Source: Undaria pinnatifida
Taxonomy: Eukaryota; Sar; Phaeophyceae; Laminariales; Alariaceae
DNA: 64,000 nucleotides
Direction of reading: 5' to 3'
Assembly (NCBI GenBank): GCA_012845835.1
Contig: JABAKD010000010.1
Location: forward strand, 11,298,973 to 11,362,972
Below, piece after piece: positions 33,801 through 41,849 of the stretch. Position numbers and translations under genes: made by a program. The notes under the pieces were generated by a model. The model searched no databases. It was not told where the DNA came from and saw only the letters and a program-made list of their open reading frames with translations. Numbering within the stretch: position 1 is the stretch's first letter; each line of letters begins with the position of its first letter.

Positions 33801-34736
33801 CTCAGGTTGGATTGCCTTGTTAAGAAAGAGAGTGCGTTCTGCAGCCACAAAGGTTCCCCGAGTTTCTCAATTCCCCCGTAAATATAACCCTGGGCCTTTC
33901 TTGTTACTCTGTTTCTTACCTGGTATTACGTACCAGGTACCAGGTAAGTAGTCTAGAGACTAGGTGTCTTGTGCTGTAAAAGGTCCCAAAGAGATTGGAA
34001 AAAAATAATTATACGCCTGCCACTTGGTGAAAGAAAAAGAGCGCGGAGGTCGGTTAACGACACAGACAGACCGTTCGTTGAAAAAGGCAGACCCACTTCT
34101 CGGTGCAGGCCGTATCGCCAGTGTTTGTCTTTTTTCGTCTTTTTTTTTCTTTAGTCTAGTCTACACAACACCAAACCTTCTAAATGCGCGCAGCGTTGCT
34201 CCAGATGCCGGCAGCGCGATTGAAGCTCTTGATTTCTAGTCTCCATCATCTGCAATTTCAGCTGATCTTCCCTAGCATTGCTCGACGACACGTTGTCACC
34301 GCCATCCGCACCCAAGTCCACAGCAGCAGCGCCCGTAGCAGCAGATCCCTTGCCCTGCTCGTTGGGATCGTCCGCGCTCATGTTTTTTCCGGCCTCGCCG
34401 TTAGCCGTCCCCCGCAGAGCTGGAGTAGACGAGGAACGGGCGTTGTGGACATCTTCCCGCATCCTCGACCCCATGCGGCTGATTCTGCCAATCTTTCTGT
34501 TGTTGCTGTTGTTGCTGTTGATGCTGCGAGGTTTAGACGTGTCGGCACCAGCACCGACGGGGATGGGGTTCGCGTTGGAGATGCTCCTGGATATCTTGGA
34601 AGGAGCTGATTGTGGACGGCCCTTACCTAACTTTCGGCGGGGAATCTTCGCTTCTCTGATAACCGTGGATCCCGCGGGAGGGGGAGCAGACTTGTCGGCT
34701 TTCTCCACCACCTGCACACCATCATTGCCATCCATC
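9685..34736 (-). CDS. Large coiled-coil protein gene, 12 exons, function unknown
   Basis: Exons in transcription order: 34736-34177, 30401-30223, 28835-28576, 26882-26762, 26037-25973, 24456-24318, 21601-21473, 19454-19351, 16045-15895, 15064-14937, 12148-11858 and, tentatively, 9826-9685. Every junction agrees in phase and the joined frame has no stop, giving about 755 residues from ATG at 34735. Residues ~1-150 are a Ser/Asn/Gly-rich, basic, probably disordered head. A coiled coil runs from about 160 to 640. After that comes a charged low-complexity tail. Heptad-like stretches include AHVGRLEEKIQEMEIVN, VAQLEAEVKSLKAALQS and RERDEFELCIKELKA. No enzymatic motif is seen. Such proteins are often centrosomal, ciliary or scaffold components, but that is only a guess. 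The true 5' end may lie further upstream, and translation could stop at 11854. Confidence 0.75.
10432..10560 (+). repeat. Dispersed repeat, CTTCGAAGTCAT family
   Basis: Blocks GGTCGGGTTG, CGAATGTCTTCGAAGTCAT, TCGGGTGAG, GAGCTCCTCGTGT, TCTGC...GCACCC, AGCGTGGGAT recur in order near 17405, 17815, 28025 (reverse), 42285, 48705, 51740 (end only) and 57690. Confidence 0.65.
11433..11475 (+). repeat. CAG/CGG trinucleotide microsatellite
   Basis: About 14 imperfect CAG, CGGCAG units in an intron of the minus-strand coiled-coil gene. Confidence 0.8.
11858..12148 (-). CDS. Coiled-coil gene exon (Gln/Ala/Gly-rich)
   Basis: Acceptor AAATGTCCCGCAG. It reads SIVQAQMSAQGQLEQSEQ, a low-complexity middle, then TAKIRRNIQFLEECDW. 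A TGA follows in frame at 11856-11854. A strong donor (TG|GTGAGT) overlaps it at 11857, so the exon may splice onward instead of terminating. Confidence 0.75.
14178..14312 (-). repeat. SINE-like repeat, GGCATGGCCGTAGTC family, reverse copy
   Basis: On the plus strand it reads GCGACTCGCCGAA, GCGCTTCGCGCTTGG, GCCTGGTCGGTGAAAACCC, TGCTCCGTCC, GCGAGGGTCTATA, the reverse order of the family blocks. Confidence 0.65.
14325..14840 (+). repeat. tRNA-related SINE-like elements, two tandem copies
   Basis: Each unit has TTTGGGTAAGCTATTGGTTAA, CGCAAGTGGTCAAACGGAC, GGCGTCGTCG, TGAACTTGAAAAATACTCTC, CCCGGTATACCCAGGA and GGCTTGGATATT. The first copy also carries GTGGTGGGTTCAAATCCCAC followed by ATCCACCA, which resembles a tRNA T arm plus 3' acceptor strand and includes a pol III B-box-like core. 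The second copy lacks this piece. A reverse copy is at 41850-42265. Confidence 0.62.
14937..15064 (-). CDS. Coiled-coil gene exon
   Basis: Acceptor CCTTGCTGACAG. Two donors are close together: GCG|GTACGT at 14945 and CGTAG|GTGAGA at 14937. Only the second fits the phase of the next exon. It reads EEHKDSLIALVRERDEF then KELKARNSWLEKQMSAS. Confidence 0.75.
15231..15430 (+). repeat. SINE-like repeat, GGCATGGCCGTAGTC family
   Basis: Full-length copy with CATAGACCCCCGCAA, TGCCGGCACGGAGCACGT, ACAGGCGTTACGAGCACC, GGCGAGTCGCATGAA and a GAGCCGCTTGTGAGGCGGAC end. Confidence 0.65.
15895..16045 (-). CDS. Coiled-coil gene exon
   Basis: Acceptor AATCAAAACAG, donor AAAAG|GTGAGA. It enters in phase 2 and leaves in phase 0. 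It reads PEAPKVDSYETEMAQLAR and ends MEATMGELKLLREK. Confidence 0.77.
17405..17970 (+). repeat. Two CTTCGAAGTCAT-family repeats in tandem
   Basis: One unit runs around 17405-17535 and another around 17815-17970. The latter contains GGTCGGGTTGTGCG, ATGCCTTCGAAGTCATTCT and GATGCTGCACCCGTACCGTGG. Between them is a diverged reverse segment (ATCCCACGGTAGGGGTTGCA). Confidence 0.5.
19088..19275 (+). repeat. SINE-like repeat, GGCATGGCCGTAGTC family
   Basis: Near full-length copy: GCATGGCCGTAGTC, TAAGACCATAGACCCTCGC, GGGACGGAGCATGTCGGG, CCAGGCAGGCATTA, AAGCGCGAAGTGCCG. It sits right after a G run at 19059-19077. Confidence 0.68.
19351..19454 (-). CDS. Coiled-coil gene exon
   Basis: Acceptor CGCAAGCCAG, donor CGCAA|GTGAGA, phases 0 and 2. 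It reads ALRYREAAESKGVRV then AQLEAEVKSLKAALQSLTR, a clear heptad pattern. Confidence 0.78.
20085..20475 (+). repeat. Minisatellite array, ~32 base unit, about 12 copies
   Basis: Units of the type CAACCCGCACTATACCGG plus CAGTAGGCACTGTT repeat with 5-20% divergence. Variants (GTACTGTACC, CACCACGCATTAC) are spread throughout. It lies in the intron between the coiled-coil exons at 21.5 and 19.4 kb. No spacer diversity of CRISPR type is present: whole units vary by point changes. Confidence 0.85.
21473..21601 (-). CDS. Coiled-coil gene exon
   Basis: Acceptor CCTGCTCCACCAG, donor CAG|GTGCAG, phase 0 at both ends. It reads VLALRRQLTAAEAEITGR and ends RLQRAEASAKQQ. A Gln-rich stretch follows the donor in frame, so a slightly longer exon is possible. 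Confidence 0.72.
21761..22020 (+). mobile_element. MITE-like element, ~270 bases with imperfect terminal inverted repeats
   Basis: The left end AGTCGTTCTGCGGCAGCCCC is an imperfect inverse of the right end GGGGCTATCGTAGAGTCAGT. Conserved interior: GAAACCAGCTCCCGGCCGTA, ACTTTGCGAACAAG, CATCCTTCCTCGT, CAGCCATGAAACGTT, AAAATCGCCGTTTTTTT. Related copies are at 27901-28515, 51363-51648, 53131-53412 (reverse) and 55268-55538. It has no coding capacity. Confidence 0.72.
22829..23075 (+). repeat. Palindrome-bearing dispersed repeat, ~250 bases, copy 1
   Basis: Contains a perfect 24 base palindrome (half-site GATCGGAGGCAC) at 22911-22934, then GGGGCTCTGGTGGAA, CTCTCCGAGGACCTGCTC and the small hairpin GGGACACTCTGTGTCCC. 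Copies 2 and 3 are at 31935-32190 and 32388-32655. Confidence 0.72.
24318..24456 (-). CDS. Coiled-coil gene exon
   Basis: Acceptor CTGCCGCCGCAAG, donor AAAG|GTGCGT. It enters in phase 2 and leaves in phase 0. It reads CRKNARREKNLAALEGKEF then RRQLQTFQKWHTENKDLR. Confidence 0.77.
24905..25890 (+). repeat. Large minisatellite, ~22-24 base unit (TGTATGCGCTGTATGTGCC)
   Basis: About 40 diverged units of the type GTATGCGCTGTATGTGCCTAC, with a longer internal duplication near 25110-25260. It fills most of the intron between coiled-coil exons at 25.97 and 24.46 kb. Cys/Met/Tyr-rich ORFs here are translations of the repeat and are not listed as genes. Confidence 0.85.
25973..26037 (-). CDS. Coiled-coil gene short exon
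   Basis: Acceptor GACACGCGCAG, donor ACAA|GTGAGT (strong), phases 0 and 2. It reads AELDRFMEYPKAAESMAEEL. It is too short to stand out alone but fits the frame of both neighbours. Confidence 0.72.
26762..26882 (-). CDS. Coiled-coil gene exon
   Basis: Acceptor GTGGGCCGGCAG, donor CAG|GTGCGT. It enters in phase 2 and leaves in phase 0. It reads RRKYQIVSSAKSEVC then ELEAAVARNKELCQAA and ends KEKEFQ. Confidence 0.78.
27901..28515 (+). mobile_element. MITE-like element interrupted by other repeats
   Basis: The left part (27901-28045, from GAGTCGTTCGACGGTAGCC) and the right part (about 28318-28515, GATCGTTCGAT through AGCATCCTTCCTCGTGTCG to the G run and GTATCGTATAATCAATC) belong to the same family as 21761. 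They are separated by about 270 bases containing a reverse CTTCGAAGTCAT-family copy, a nested insertion. Confidence 0.6.
28576..28835 (-). CDS. Coiled-coil gene exon
   Basis: Acceptor CCACCACAAAAG, donor GAAAG|GTAACG, phases 0 and 2. It begins VHESPAEFAAQIKKNIF. A long Ala/Glu/Arg-rich helix follows, including AHVGRLEEKIQEMEIVN. Strong codon regularity on this strand supports coding. Confidence 0.82.
30223..30401 (-). CDS. Coiled-coil gene exon
   Basis: Acceptor CTGGTTGCAG, donor GAG|GTAAGC. It enters in phase 1 and leaves in phase 0. It reads ADGNAHKSALVSYKAEV and on to VSPNKGRILLE, with GRVDGVTVSPNKGRIL as the least helical part of the chain. Confidence 0.75.
30898..30990 (-). repeat. CCCTTTAGAGCCCC-family repeat, reverse copy
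   Basis: Reads TTAACGCC, CTGGAAACCCGTTTTGGGG, TTACTTGGAATTAGTATAG and GGGGCTCTAAAGGGG, the reverse of the 1726 copy, with TGAATGACGGGGGCCC just upstream. Confidence 0.65.
31339..31445. mobile_element. 107 base MITE-like element with long terminal inverted repeats, copy 1
   Basis: ATTACGGGGGACCATAGTAA at the left is matched exactly by its reverse complement at the right. The pairing continues (AATAGGACC / GGTCCTATT) to about 28 bases. A second, more diverged copy is at 60272-60379. Confidence 0.8.
31935..32655 (+). repeat. Palindrome-bearing dispersed repeat, copies 2 and 3 in tandem
   Basis: Two direct copies about 470 bases apart. Each has the perfect GATCGGAGGCAC palindrome (from 32021 and 32490), the CCGGGATAGTCAGGAC lead and the GACACTCTGTGTCCC hairpin near the end. 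A segment with GGCGTCGTCGGCAGGGC between them shares a core with the tRNA-related SINE family. Confidence 0.72.
32705..33345 (+). repeat. Composite repeat with CAGCTGTGAGATCGAAG lead and tandem sub-units
   Basis: The lead (CTGTGAGATCGAAGATTTTG to GGATATAGGTCGGCGA) is followed by AGTCTGTGCGCGGAAACTA and CTGACAGCTGTGGAAGGAA. Two further sub-units follow, of GTGCGTGGAAACTATAAATC and AAAGAATGCGCCAGCTTATC, separated by G runs. The same order occurs at 37803-38345. Partial copies are at 57470-57625 (reverse) and 59365-59475. Confidence 0.68.
34177..34736 (-). CDS. Coiled-coil gene, first assigned exon (disordered head)
   Basis: ATG at 34735 opens MDGNDGVQVVEKADKSA, followed by a Ser/Asn/Arg-rich stretch and a helical end (QELQSRCRHLEQRCAHLE). 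The donor is GAAG|GTTTGG, phase 1. A good acceptor (TGCCTGTTGTCAG) lies directly before the ATG, so this may be an internal exon rather than the first. Confidence 0.72.
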
Positions 34737-35944
34737 CTGACAACAGGCAGAGGCAGTAGTCTAGTGTTGCAGTGTCTTGTCAGGTGTCTTGTTGGGTCCT
34801 CCTCGGTGACCGCGAGGAGAGGCTACATGAGCTGTCGATTTGCGTTGTCGCCTCTCATCAGCGCGTGGGTGATAACAACCAACCGGGTGACAAAAGAAAG
34901 GAGAACATGCGGCGGAATGCGGCGGAATTTGCCGGCCGTATGTTTTTTTTTGCTTTAAATCTTAAAACCAAGCAGCGGCGGTTACATTTTTAAACGTGAA
35001 ATAATGAAATCATCGTATAGACTAGTCTATTATAGTCTAGACTATAGTCTATGTAGCTCACTCGCTACTCGCTTGTACGAGTAGACTACGAAGTGATGGT
35101 TAGTGTATTGCGTGTTGCGTCTCAACCAACTTCGAAGCCATATTTCGTAGATTTCTCGGTTGATTTATTGGTTGCCTGCACCTTTGGGCTGTCCGCATGG
35201 CGTCTTCCCGACATTGGCGTGACCCCACAAGAGCCTTCGAAATCTCTCGCTTACCATGTGACGTCTGTTAATAATATGGCTGCGGAGAGTGATGATGCAG
35301 TAGTCTATTCATGTAGTTGCGATATCCTTACTCATGTACTTAGTTCGTCTAGACGAAATTAAATCACGACTAACCGGGGGCATTTTCGGAGGCCTTGCAT
35401 GATTTGGCATGTTCGAGCTGCATCCTTCCTCTCCATAGCACGTCAGCTAGCCAGCTCCCTCCACAGTCTAGAGCAACGTGCAACGACATCGGAGCGTTGC
35501 TGCAAGCAGCCTCTTTCATTGTGTATCAAGTATACACAGGAACGAGCGTCAACGCTATCTACCTAGGTGGATACGAGTATAGACTACACAAGTATTAATA
35601 GTGGTCGTGGTACGAACAGCACACAACAAGCACACCCAGCTCTGGAGCTACTATTAATAATAGCATGTTTTGATGGTCGTTGATCATCTACTGCAGGTGC
35701 TGCGCAGCTCAGCACAAACAGCCCAGCACAAAAGAGCACAACACGCATCACCAGTTCATACATGCCGGTTAGAGCGCGACAACGCAAGCAGACAAAGCAG
35801 GCAGCTGCCGAGCCCGATCATGTCGTCGAGCATCTTCTACAGCTTGCTGTGTTTTCAAAGCGAACGATTGCTTCGAAATCTGCCCGGCCGAAAAAGCATA
35901 CGAATAACCACAAGCATCATCAGCAGCTTCGCAGCTAGCTAGTA

Positions 35945-36245
35945 GTGATGCGCGTACATCATTGGGTAGACCACGGACGGGGTAAACCATGGGGTAGACC
36001 ATGGGCTAGCCCGTGGGTTAGCTCACGGCTTACACCATATATATGGTGGGCTACTCCGTGGGGTTACTCCACGCGGTACCCCGTGGGATGAACCATGGGG
36101 TAGGCCATGGCGTAAACCAACGAATCGCTGTACATCATGTCACTACTCATTCATTGGTGCTGCCAGCGGTATCACCATGGGGATGCGTCATATATATGCA
36201 TGTGGCATCTCGTAGGCCCATGGGGTATCCCATTGGGACCCTTCG
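35945..36245 (+). repeat. Cluster of short CCATGGGGTA-type palindromic repeats
   Basis: Units such as GGGTAGACCACGG, GGGGTAAACCATGG, GGGGTAGACCATGGG, GGTACCCCGTGGGATGAACC and GGGTAGGCCATGG follow each other every 15-20 bases, many centred on CCATGG or CCGTGG. No coding role is seen. Confidence 0.65.
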
Positions 36246-37077
36246 TTAACCCATCATAAAATGCACCATGGACCTACAGAAAGCGTCAAGGGAAAAGCCA
36301 TGACGCAGTGTAGCCTGCGCGGGGTGCTCATGGGGTACCCTCTGGTACCTCTGTTTCTAGCTGAATTAAGATACTTCTCTAGGCGTCTACCCTTTCGTGC
36401 GGATGATGCTATTCATGCGTGAAGGCGACGTCCGGGTTATTTTCCTAAAGCTTGGAGCTTTTGGCATTCCCAGGTCGTAAGTCGCACTAAGTAATGAATC
36501 TCTGCCCGCTCCACTATCTGTTCTGTTTGAGTTAGCGTAGCGAGTGGATGCTGCCCGCGGAGCGAAGCGCCTTGTAATGCATCCACACTGGACTGAAAAA
36601 CGGTGCACGTGGGCCGTAGATAAAGAGGCTACGAACAAGACCGACGGTATCTATAAACGAACGAGAGTAGTAGGTATCTATTCAATTTTTTCGCGGCGAC
36701 CTTGGGTGTGTTCGGAGACTGTTCTACGACTTATGATCTCTTCTTACCGTAGGACGTACTCTATCACTCGCATGACGACCTTTTAAATTTAACCGCACAG
36801 GAGGACGGGAGGTTTTCGTCGGCGGTTTCGATTTATTAACGGTTTGGACCCGTGACCGAATGTACGCATCCTACTCGTACATCCATTATTTGCAGTTATT
36901 AGTATAGTTACGTACAGTATACCTGGTACCAGGGAGTAAACTTTGTAGATGCATGATGCTTTCAAGCCGCCCCCTCCCTCTCTGTCGACTCCCTTCCCCC
37001 CTTCTCCAACCTCGAGGTGTATTGTCCTAAGGAGTACCGCCATGCATGACACGATTGCGCCCCCCCCTCCCCCCCCC

Positions 37078-37180
37078 TAATCGGTGAAAGCCCGACGGGC
37101 TCCGTCACGGCCCTGTGTAGGGACGCGAGGGTCTATGGTCCTAAGGACTGCGGTCATGCCTGATATGAATATCATTGCAC
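37078..37180 (-). repeat. Partial SINE-like repeat, GGCATGGCCGTAGTC family
   Basis: TCGGTGAAAGCCCGACGGGCT, TAGGGACGCGAGGGTCTATGG and AAGGACTGCGGTCATGCCTG are the reverse of the family start. It follows a C run, as expected for a reverse copy of a G-headed element. Confidence 0.58.
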
Positions 37181-37802
37181 GAGAGGGTTTCTGGTCATGC
37201 GACTTCGGCCATGCATAAAACGAGTAGCCCCCCCTCTCCATTCCCACCTCACCACTGCAACTCCCTCTCTCTGCTCTTTAGCCTTCTCAAGGGTTCCAAA
37301 CCCCACACCCATTATTGCCGAGCACAAGGCAACTTAGGGTGTGCTGTATACTGCTCGCGGCGGTCTCGATCTCATTTTTTCCCTCCGCCAGTGAACCACC
37401 TGCCTCCTTGATTGTTGCCAAACCGCGGTATGCCCGAGGTTATAAGCCTCGCGTGCACATTTCAACACGCCGCATCCGCCCGGTCGTCAAGGTGGCATCG
37501 ACACCTCACTATTATTTTGTGTGCAGGACTTCAGAAATCTGGTAGTGACTAGTCTCCTGCAGATCTTCGTCTTGGGTGTTCTTCGGGATTGGAAATTGGC
37601 ACATCAGCCATCTTCAAGGAGGAGGCACTTTGACAACAAGGCGTGCTATGGTACGGATAGCACCTAATTTTGTGAGTTCCTTACTTGATAAACTTCTCTA
37701 TCCTCCAGCTCTTTACTCTACCTGATGATGCAACAATCGAGTTTGAAATAAATTGCAAGCGAAGCTTAAGCCGGGCACACAACCCCGTATGGGCCAGGTA
37801 TA

Positions 37803-38345
37803 TTATAAAAATAAAAATGCACTCCAGCTGTGAGATCGAAGATTTCGTCGAAACTCATCTGTGCAAGCTTTGTAGGATACTCCGATCGCGCGTATTACTG
37901 GGTGTGTGTTTATATTGAGGATATAGGTCGGCGATTCCCCTTGGAACTACAGTGTAGCTTGCACCAGGGTCAACAGGGTGATGTTAGTCAGTCTGTGCGC
38001 GGAAACTAAAAAATAAACCCGTTTTTGAGGGGAACAAAATCTGACAGCTGTGGAAGGAAATGCATCAGTTTATCAAGTGTATCCTGTAAGCCGTATAACC
38101 GGTGAGAGGAGGGCGGAGATTTTAAGGGCATGGGGACCTGGGTTTGAACAAGAGGGAGCGCGGGGGGAGGGGGGGGGAGGGGGGGGGAAGGGGAAACGGG
38201 CGGAGCAACTTAATCTGTGCGCGCGGAAACTATAAATCTTTTAAGGGAACAAATCTGACGGTTGTGGAAGGAATCATGCATCAGTTTATCATGCATATCC
38301 CGTAAGTCGTACAACCAGTGAGGAGAAGGCGGAGTGTTCGAAGTG
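37803..38345 (+). repeat. Composite CAGCTGTGAGATCGAAG repeat, second copy
   Basis: Same succession of blocks as 32705-33345, about 85-90% alike by eye in the lead, again with one downstream GCGGAAACTATAAATC sub-unit near 38222 and G-rich spacers. Confidence 0.65.
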
Positions 38346-38831
38346 GGGGGGGGGGGCGAATTGGAGCTACAGCATGGATGGCTAGAAATATATAATGAGG
38401 TGATATCAACTGCGTGGTAGTGTTTATTGCTCTAGCAGATTTCGTTTTTAGGTGGGGCGTTTGAACAAGAGGGAGCGGGGGAAAAAAAACAAGGAGGGGG
38501 AGGGGGGGGGGGGCGGAAATGAATTGGAGCTACGGCATGGATGGCTAGAAAGATAATTAGGTGATATCAGTTGCCCGGTACATAACGAAAACTTGTTACT
38601 ACGTAGAATTGTTGTAAAAAACACATCGGACGCATAAGATATTTGGTAGCTCCTCGGTCCGAGAGCTCCTCCTGTAACAAATGTTTGGGATCAAAACGCG
38701 CAACACCCTTACCATACCACGGCTCCCCGGGACGTCGTGCTCATTTGATCAAAAGTGTCCCCGTTTCTGTTCCACGAATGAGCGCTGTCGTGCTGCTTTT
38801 TCATGTCCTCCAACTTCGTTAAGGGTCTCAC

Positions 38832-38914
38832 AGGACAATCGCGACGTTCTTCTTCTGGTTGACGCGGTCAATGCTATCGTCTATCGTCACCCCGGCGACG
38901 TCAGACCCGAGCTT
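38832..38914 (-). CDS. Probable exon of an unrecognised minus-strand gene
   Basis: Acceptor GCGTTGTAG, donor GTCCT|GTGAGA. It reads KLGSDVAGVTIDDSIDRV then NQKKNVAIV in an otherwise stop-bounded frame. It leaves in phase 2, which is exactly what the exon at 34736 would accept, so it could be an upstream exon of the coiled-coil gene. I do not recognise the sequence. Confidence 0.45.
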
Positions 38915-38969
38915 CTACAACGCCCGCTTCACCCCCTTCGGAACAAAACCGCGAACGCATCCTCTCCTT

Positions 38970-38996
38970 GACCCTAGCCCTAACCCTAACCCTTGG
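38970..38996 (+). repeat. Short interstitial telomere-like CCCTAA tract
   Basis: GACCCTAGCCCTAACCCTAACCC-type sequence, about four CCCTAA-like units. Weaker tracts occur near 9553-9580 and 10563-10640. Confidence 0.5.
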
Positions 38997-39286
38997 TCAT
39001 TCTTTTCCACGGCCACGCTTGTTTCGCCCTTTCCTGGTCGTATCATGCGAAACGCCAGCGTTATCCCCCGAGAAAAACTATTGCTCGTGGCTCTGCCGCG
39101 ACGCCATTCACACCCAAGCTGTCGCGCACCGGGCAACGGCGATGGTGATAGTAGTGGCTGACATGCGCTGTGGTGAAAGGGTGTGGCTAGAAGACACAGC
39201 CTCAACAATATACAGTCTGGTAGGCTCCTCTCCCTTCTCCTTGCGCTTGGGTCCCACTCTAGCCACTCCAACAGCCCTTTCTCAAC

Positions 39287-39580
39287 GCGCTCAAAGGAAC
39301 CGCCCAGCTCCAGGAACTCGCGGTTCCACAGAACGAGGGTCGGCGGCTTGAGGATTAGGCGCCAGCTCTCCACCACATTTTCCACAATTCCCAAGAGCGG
39401 GAAGTCTTGACGGACAGCCGCCGCCTTATCCATCACGGCCGAGATTTTTGCTTCTGCGGCTATCGTCAGCGGCGCCTGGGTCTGGGCCAAAAGTTCGGCC
39501 TCCGTGAAATGTTGAACCTGCAGCTTGTCGAGCTCGATTTCTCCCCTGAGCACCGGCGACATCGCGTGCGCCTTGCTCAT
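39287..39580 (-). CDS. Probable exon of an unrecognised minus-strand gene
   Basis: Open frame from ATG at 39580 or from an acceptor at 39576 (TTTGATGAG). It reads MSKAHAMSPVLRGEIELD, then FTEAELLAQTQAPLTIAA, VENVVESWRLILKPPTL and WNREFLELGGSFER. Amino-acid make-up is that of a folded protein and the frame stays open to about 38915, so the 3' border is uncertain (a phase 0 donor CGC|GTTGAG at 39287, or beyond). A further candidate piece at about 39713-39794 reads MGKTPDEVDRLDACIS. Function unknown. Confidence 0.5.
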
Positions 39581-41194
39581 CAAACGTGACAGTTATTTCT
39601 CAGGCACGGGCGACGGTGCCGCCGCGTTCGGTCTTTCCATGTTCAGATTGCGCGCTTCCACCCACCGGGGGAACGTCCGCAGCGCTAGGGGAGGAGGCAG
39701 CGTCTTTTCGGTGACAGCAGACCGCGAAAATGTTGGGAGATGCACGCATCGAGGCGGTCTACCTCGTCGGGAGTCTTGCCCATGCACGTTTCTAGCTCAG
39801 GTGCACCTGGGTGGCGAGGTGCCTGCGACGCTAACAAAATTCGGGAAATTCTTCATAACCTTGCTCTTTTGATCCCGTTGAGCGAGGCGAGTCTCTCGCG
39901 GAGAGTATCTCAGACATTGCGATCTTCTGAGCGTGTCGTTTTGAAATCCTTGCTGGCGCTTCCGTCTATAAGCCCTCGTCTGGCAGGCGTTGAGCTGTCC
40001 GAAGCTGTTGAGCGATTTCCCTGTACGTGGGGTGTTAGGGTGTGGGTAAGGTTAGATGCGCGCGCCGCGTCATGTTTCAGTACCTTCCACACAACACGAA
40101 AACAGCAACATACAGCAATTTGGGCAAGCGATGCGGTGAATATAGTCTATACAACATGTTACCGTTTTTAGAATACTTTCCTATACCACTCAAGTATGTG
40201 GGAAAGTGTTTTTACAGGAAATTCGGTGGCAAATCAGTGGTACACTGTTGTATCGATCTACGCGGAAACATAAGGCCTGATCGCTGGGTTGGGCTCTTCC
40301 TAAGATGAACAAAACTGTTCTTCTATTTTCGTCCAAAGTGGTATATCTCTCTTCACAAGTTCGGATGGGGAGACGAACCGAGGTCGGTTGTGTGGAGAAA
40401 CCGCGCCCTTGGGAGTGAAATGACGAAAAATGCTATCACTCTGATCCTCCCGAGGTGGCCTGACAAGAGGGCAGTGAGGCAGCAGCACCATGTACAGGGG
40501 ACAGAGGGTAGGGGGCGCAGCCCGGTAACCCCGTGTGTAACTATAGTCTATGTGAGCCATGATATCTTACGATGGTGCTCACAGCCAACAAGTGTTCGTA
40601 CAGCCATAAATATGGAAACTCTTGCGCTCGGACATACATGGAGGTCAACACCGACGGCAGAATTACGTACACAGCCAGCGCAAAGCCATGCAACCATTCC
40701 AACAGACACAAGCAAAGGAAAATAGGCGCTTGTGAAGCAGTAGCAGCAGAGTTACGCGGGTGCTACGACTACAGTATGCTCGTACGACAACCATGAGGTA
40801 CCGGAACATAGACCCAGTCTCGATGTTGTGTTTTTCCTATGTTTGTGCATAATAACCCAGTCCCTTTCTTAGGTGGCGCTCCTTTTTTCTCGAGTGTAGA
40901 ACAACGGTTATTTTGACCCCGACTACACGCACTCTATTCCTAAGGAGCATGATCGCGCATACATACGTTGGATCTCAGAACCCTTCCGCGTGCACTCTTA
41001 CTGGTATAAATGAGTGCTTATGAGGAAGAGATAACGATTCCGCTTTTCCCTCTGCCTCTCTCCCTCCCTCTGTGTCTCGCCATCCTGCTTGCGACCCTTC
41101 CCTTTCACCGGGGAACTCGCCATAATATCGAGAGGAGAGACCCTCGTCTTCCATTTTCTCCTGGTCTCCCCACCATCCTCGTCCTCACAGCAGT

Positions 41195-41345
41195 CACCGT
41201 CACTGCTGCTGCTGCTACTGCTGCTGTTGCTGCTACTGCTGCTGCAGCTACTGCTACTGCTGCTGCCGTCACCACTACTACTACTACTGCTACTGCTGCT
41301 GCTACGGCCTACTGCTACTACTACTGCTGCTACTACTGACTACTA
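41195..41345 (+). repeat. CTG/CTA trinucleotide microsatellite
   Basis: About 45 imperfect CTG, CTA and ACTGCTG units. Ala/Thr and Leu runs in the overlapping frames are its translation. Confidence 0.85.
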
Positions 41346-41849
41346 CTAGGGTACATACTACTGCTCTCCTACTCGGCACTGCTGCCCGTGTCACCCGCCC
41401 CCTCCTTTCCAACGTCTCCCGTCGTTTCTTCGTTGATGCCCTCGTTGTTCGTTTCCGGAAGATCCGAGTCGCTACGGGTAGGGGAGCACCTCGCATTCCG
41501 GCGCTGCTCACTCTTAACTCACCTAAAAAAATAAATGACTTGGGTGAAAAAAAAAGCTGGATAAATTTAACCGGATGAAGGATACCAACCATGGCCTCAA
41601 GCATGAACGAAACATGGTTGAAAACACGAACGGGATTAATCGGTTTTCGGTAGTGATCGCCCTCATTGAGGAGCCCCCGTCAGTCAGGAAACAGGGAGTC
41701 ACCCCGTGGTAGGTAGGGGTTTGCACTTTTTGAGCCAAAAAAAGGTATACCTTACCGGGTGAGCTCGTCAAGTGTAGAACTACTATCAGCTACGAAGCAT
41801 GATAATTTTACGAGTGTATTAGTTTTAGGACTATGTTAAGGAATTAGTG

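Noticed and set aside
34184-34958. 141- and 226-codon plus-strand ORFs
   Set aside because: They overlap the minus-strand exon that joins in phase with the coiled-coil gene. Their Leu and Val/Ala runs mirror Asn/Gln repeats on the other strand.
38970-38996. A telomere or subtelomere
   Set aside because: Only about four CCCTAA-like units, embedded between coding-like sequence on both sides.
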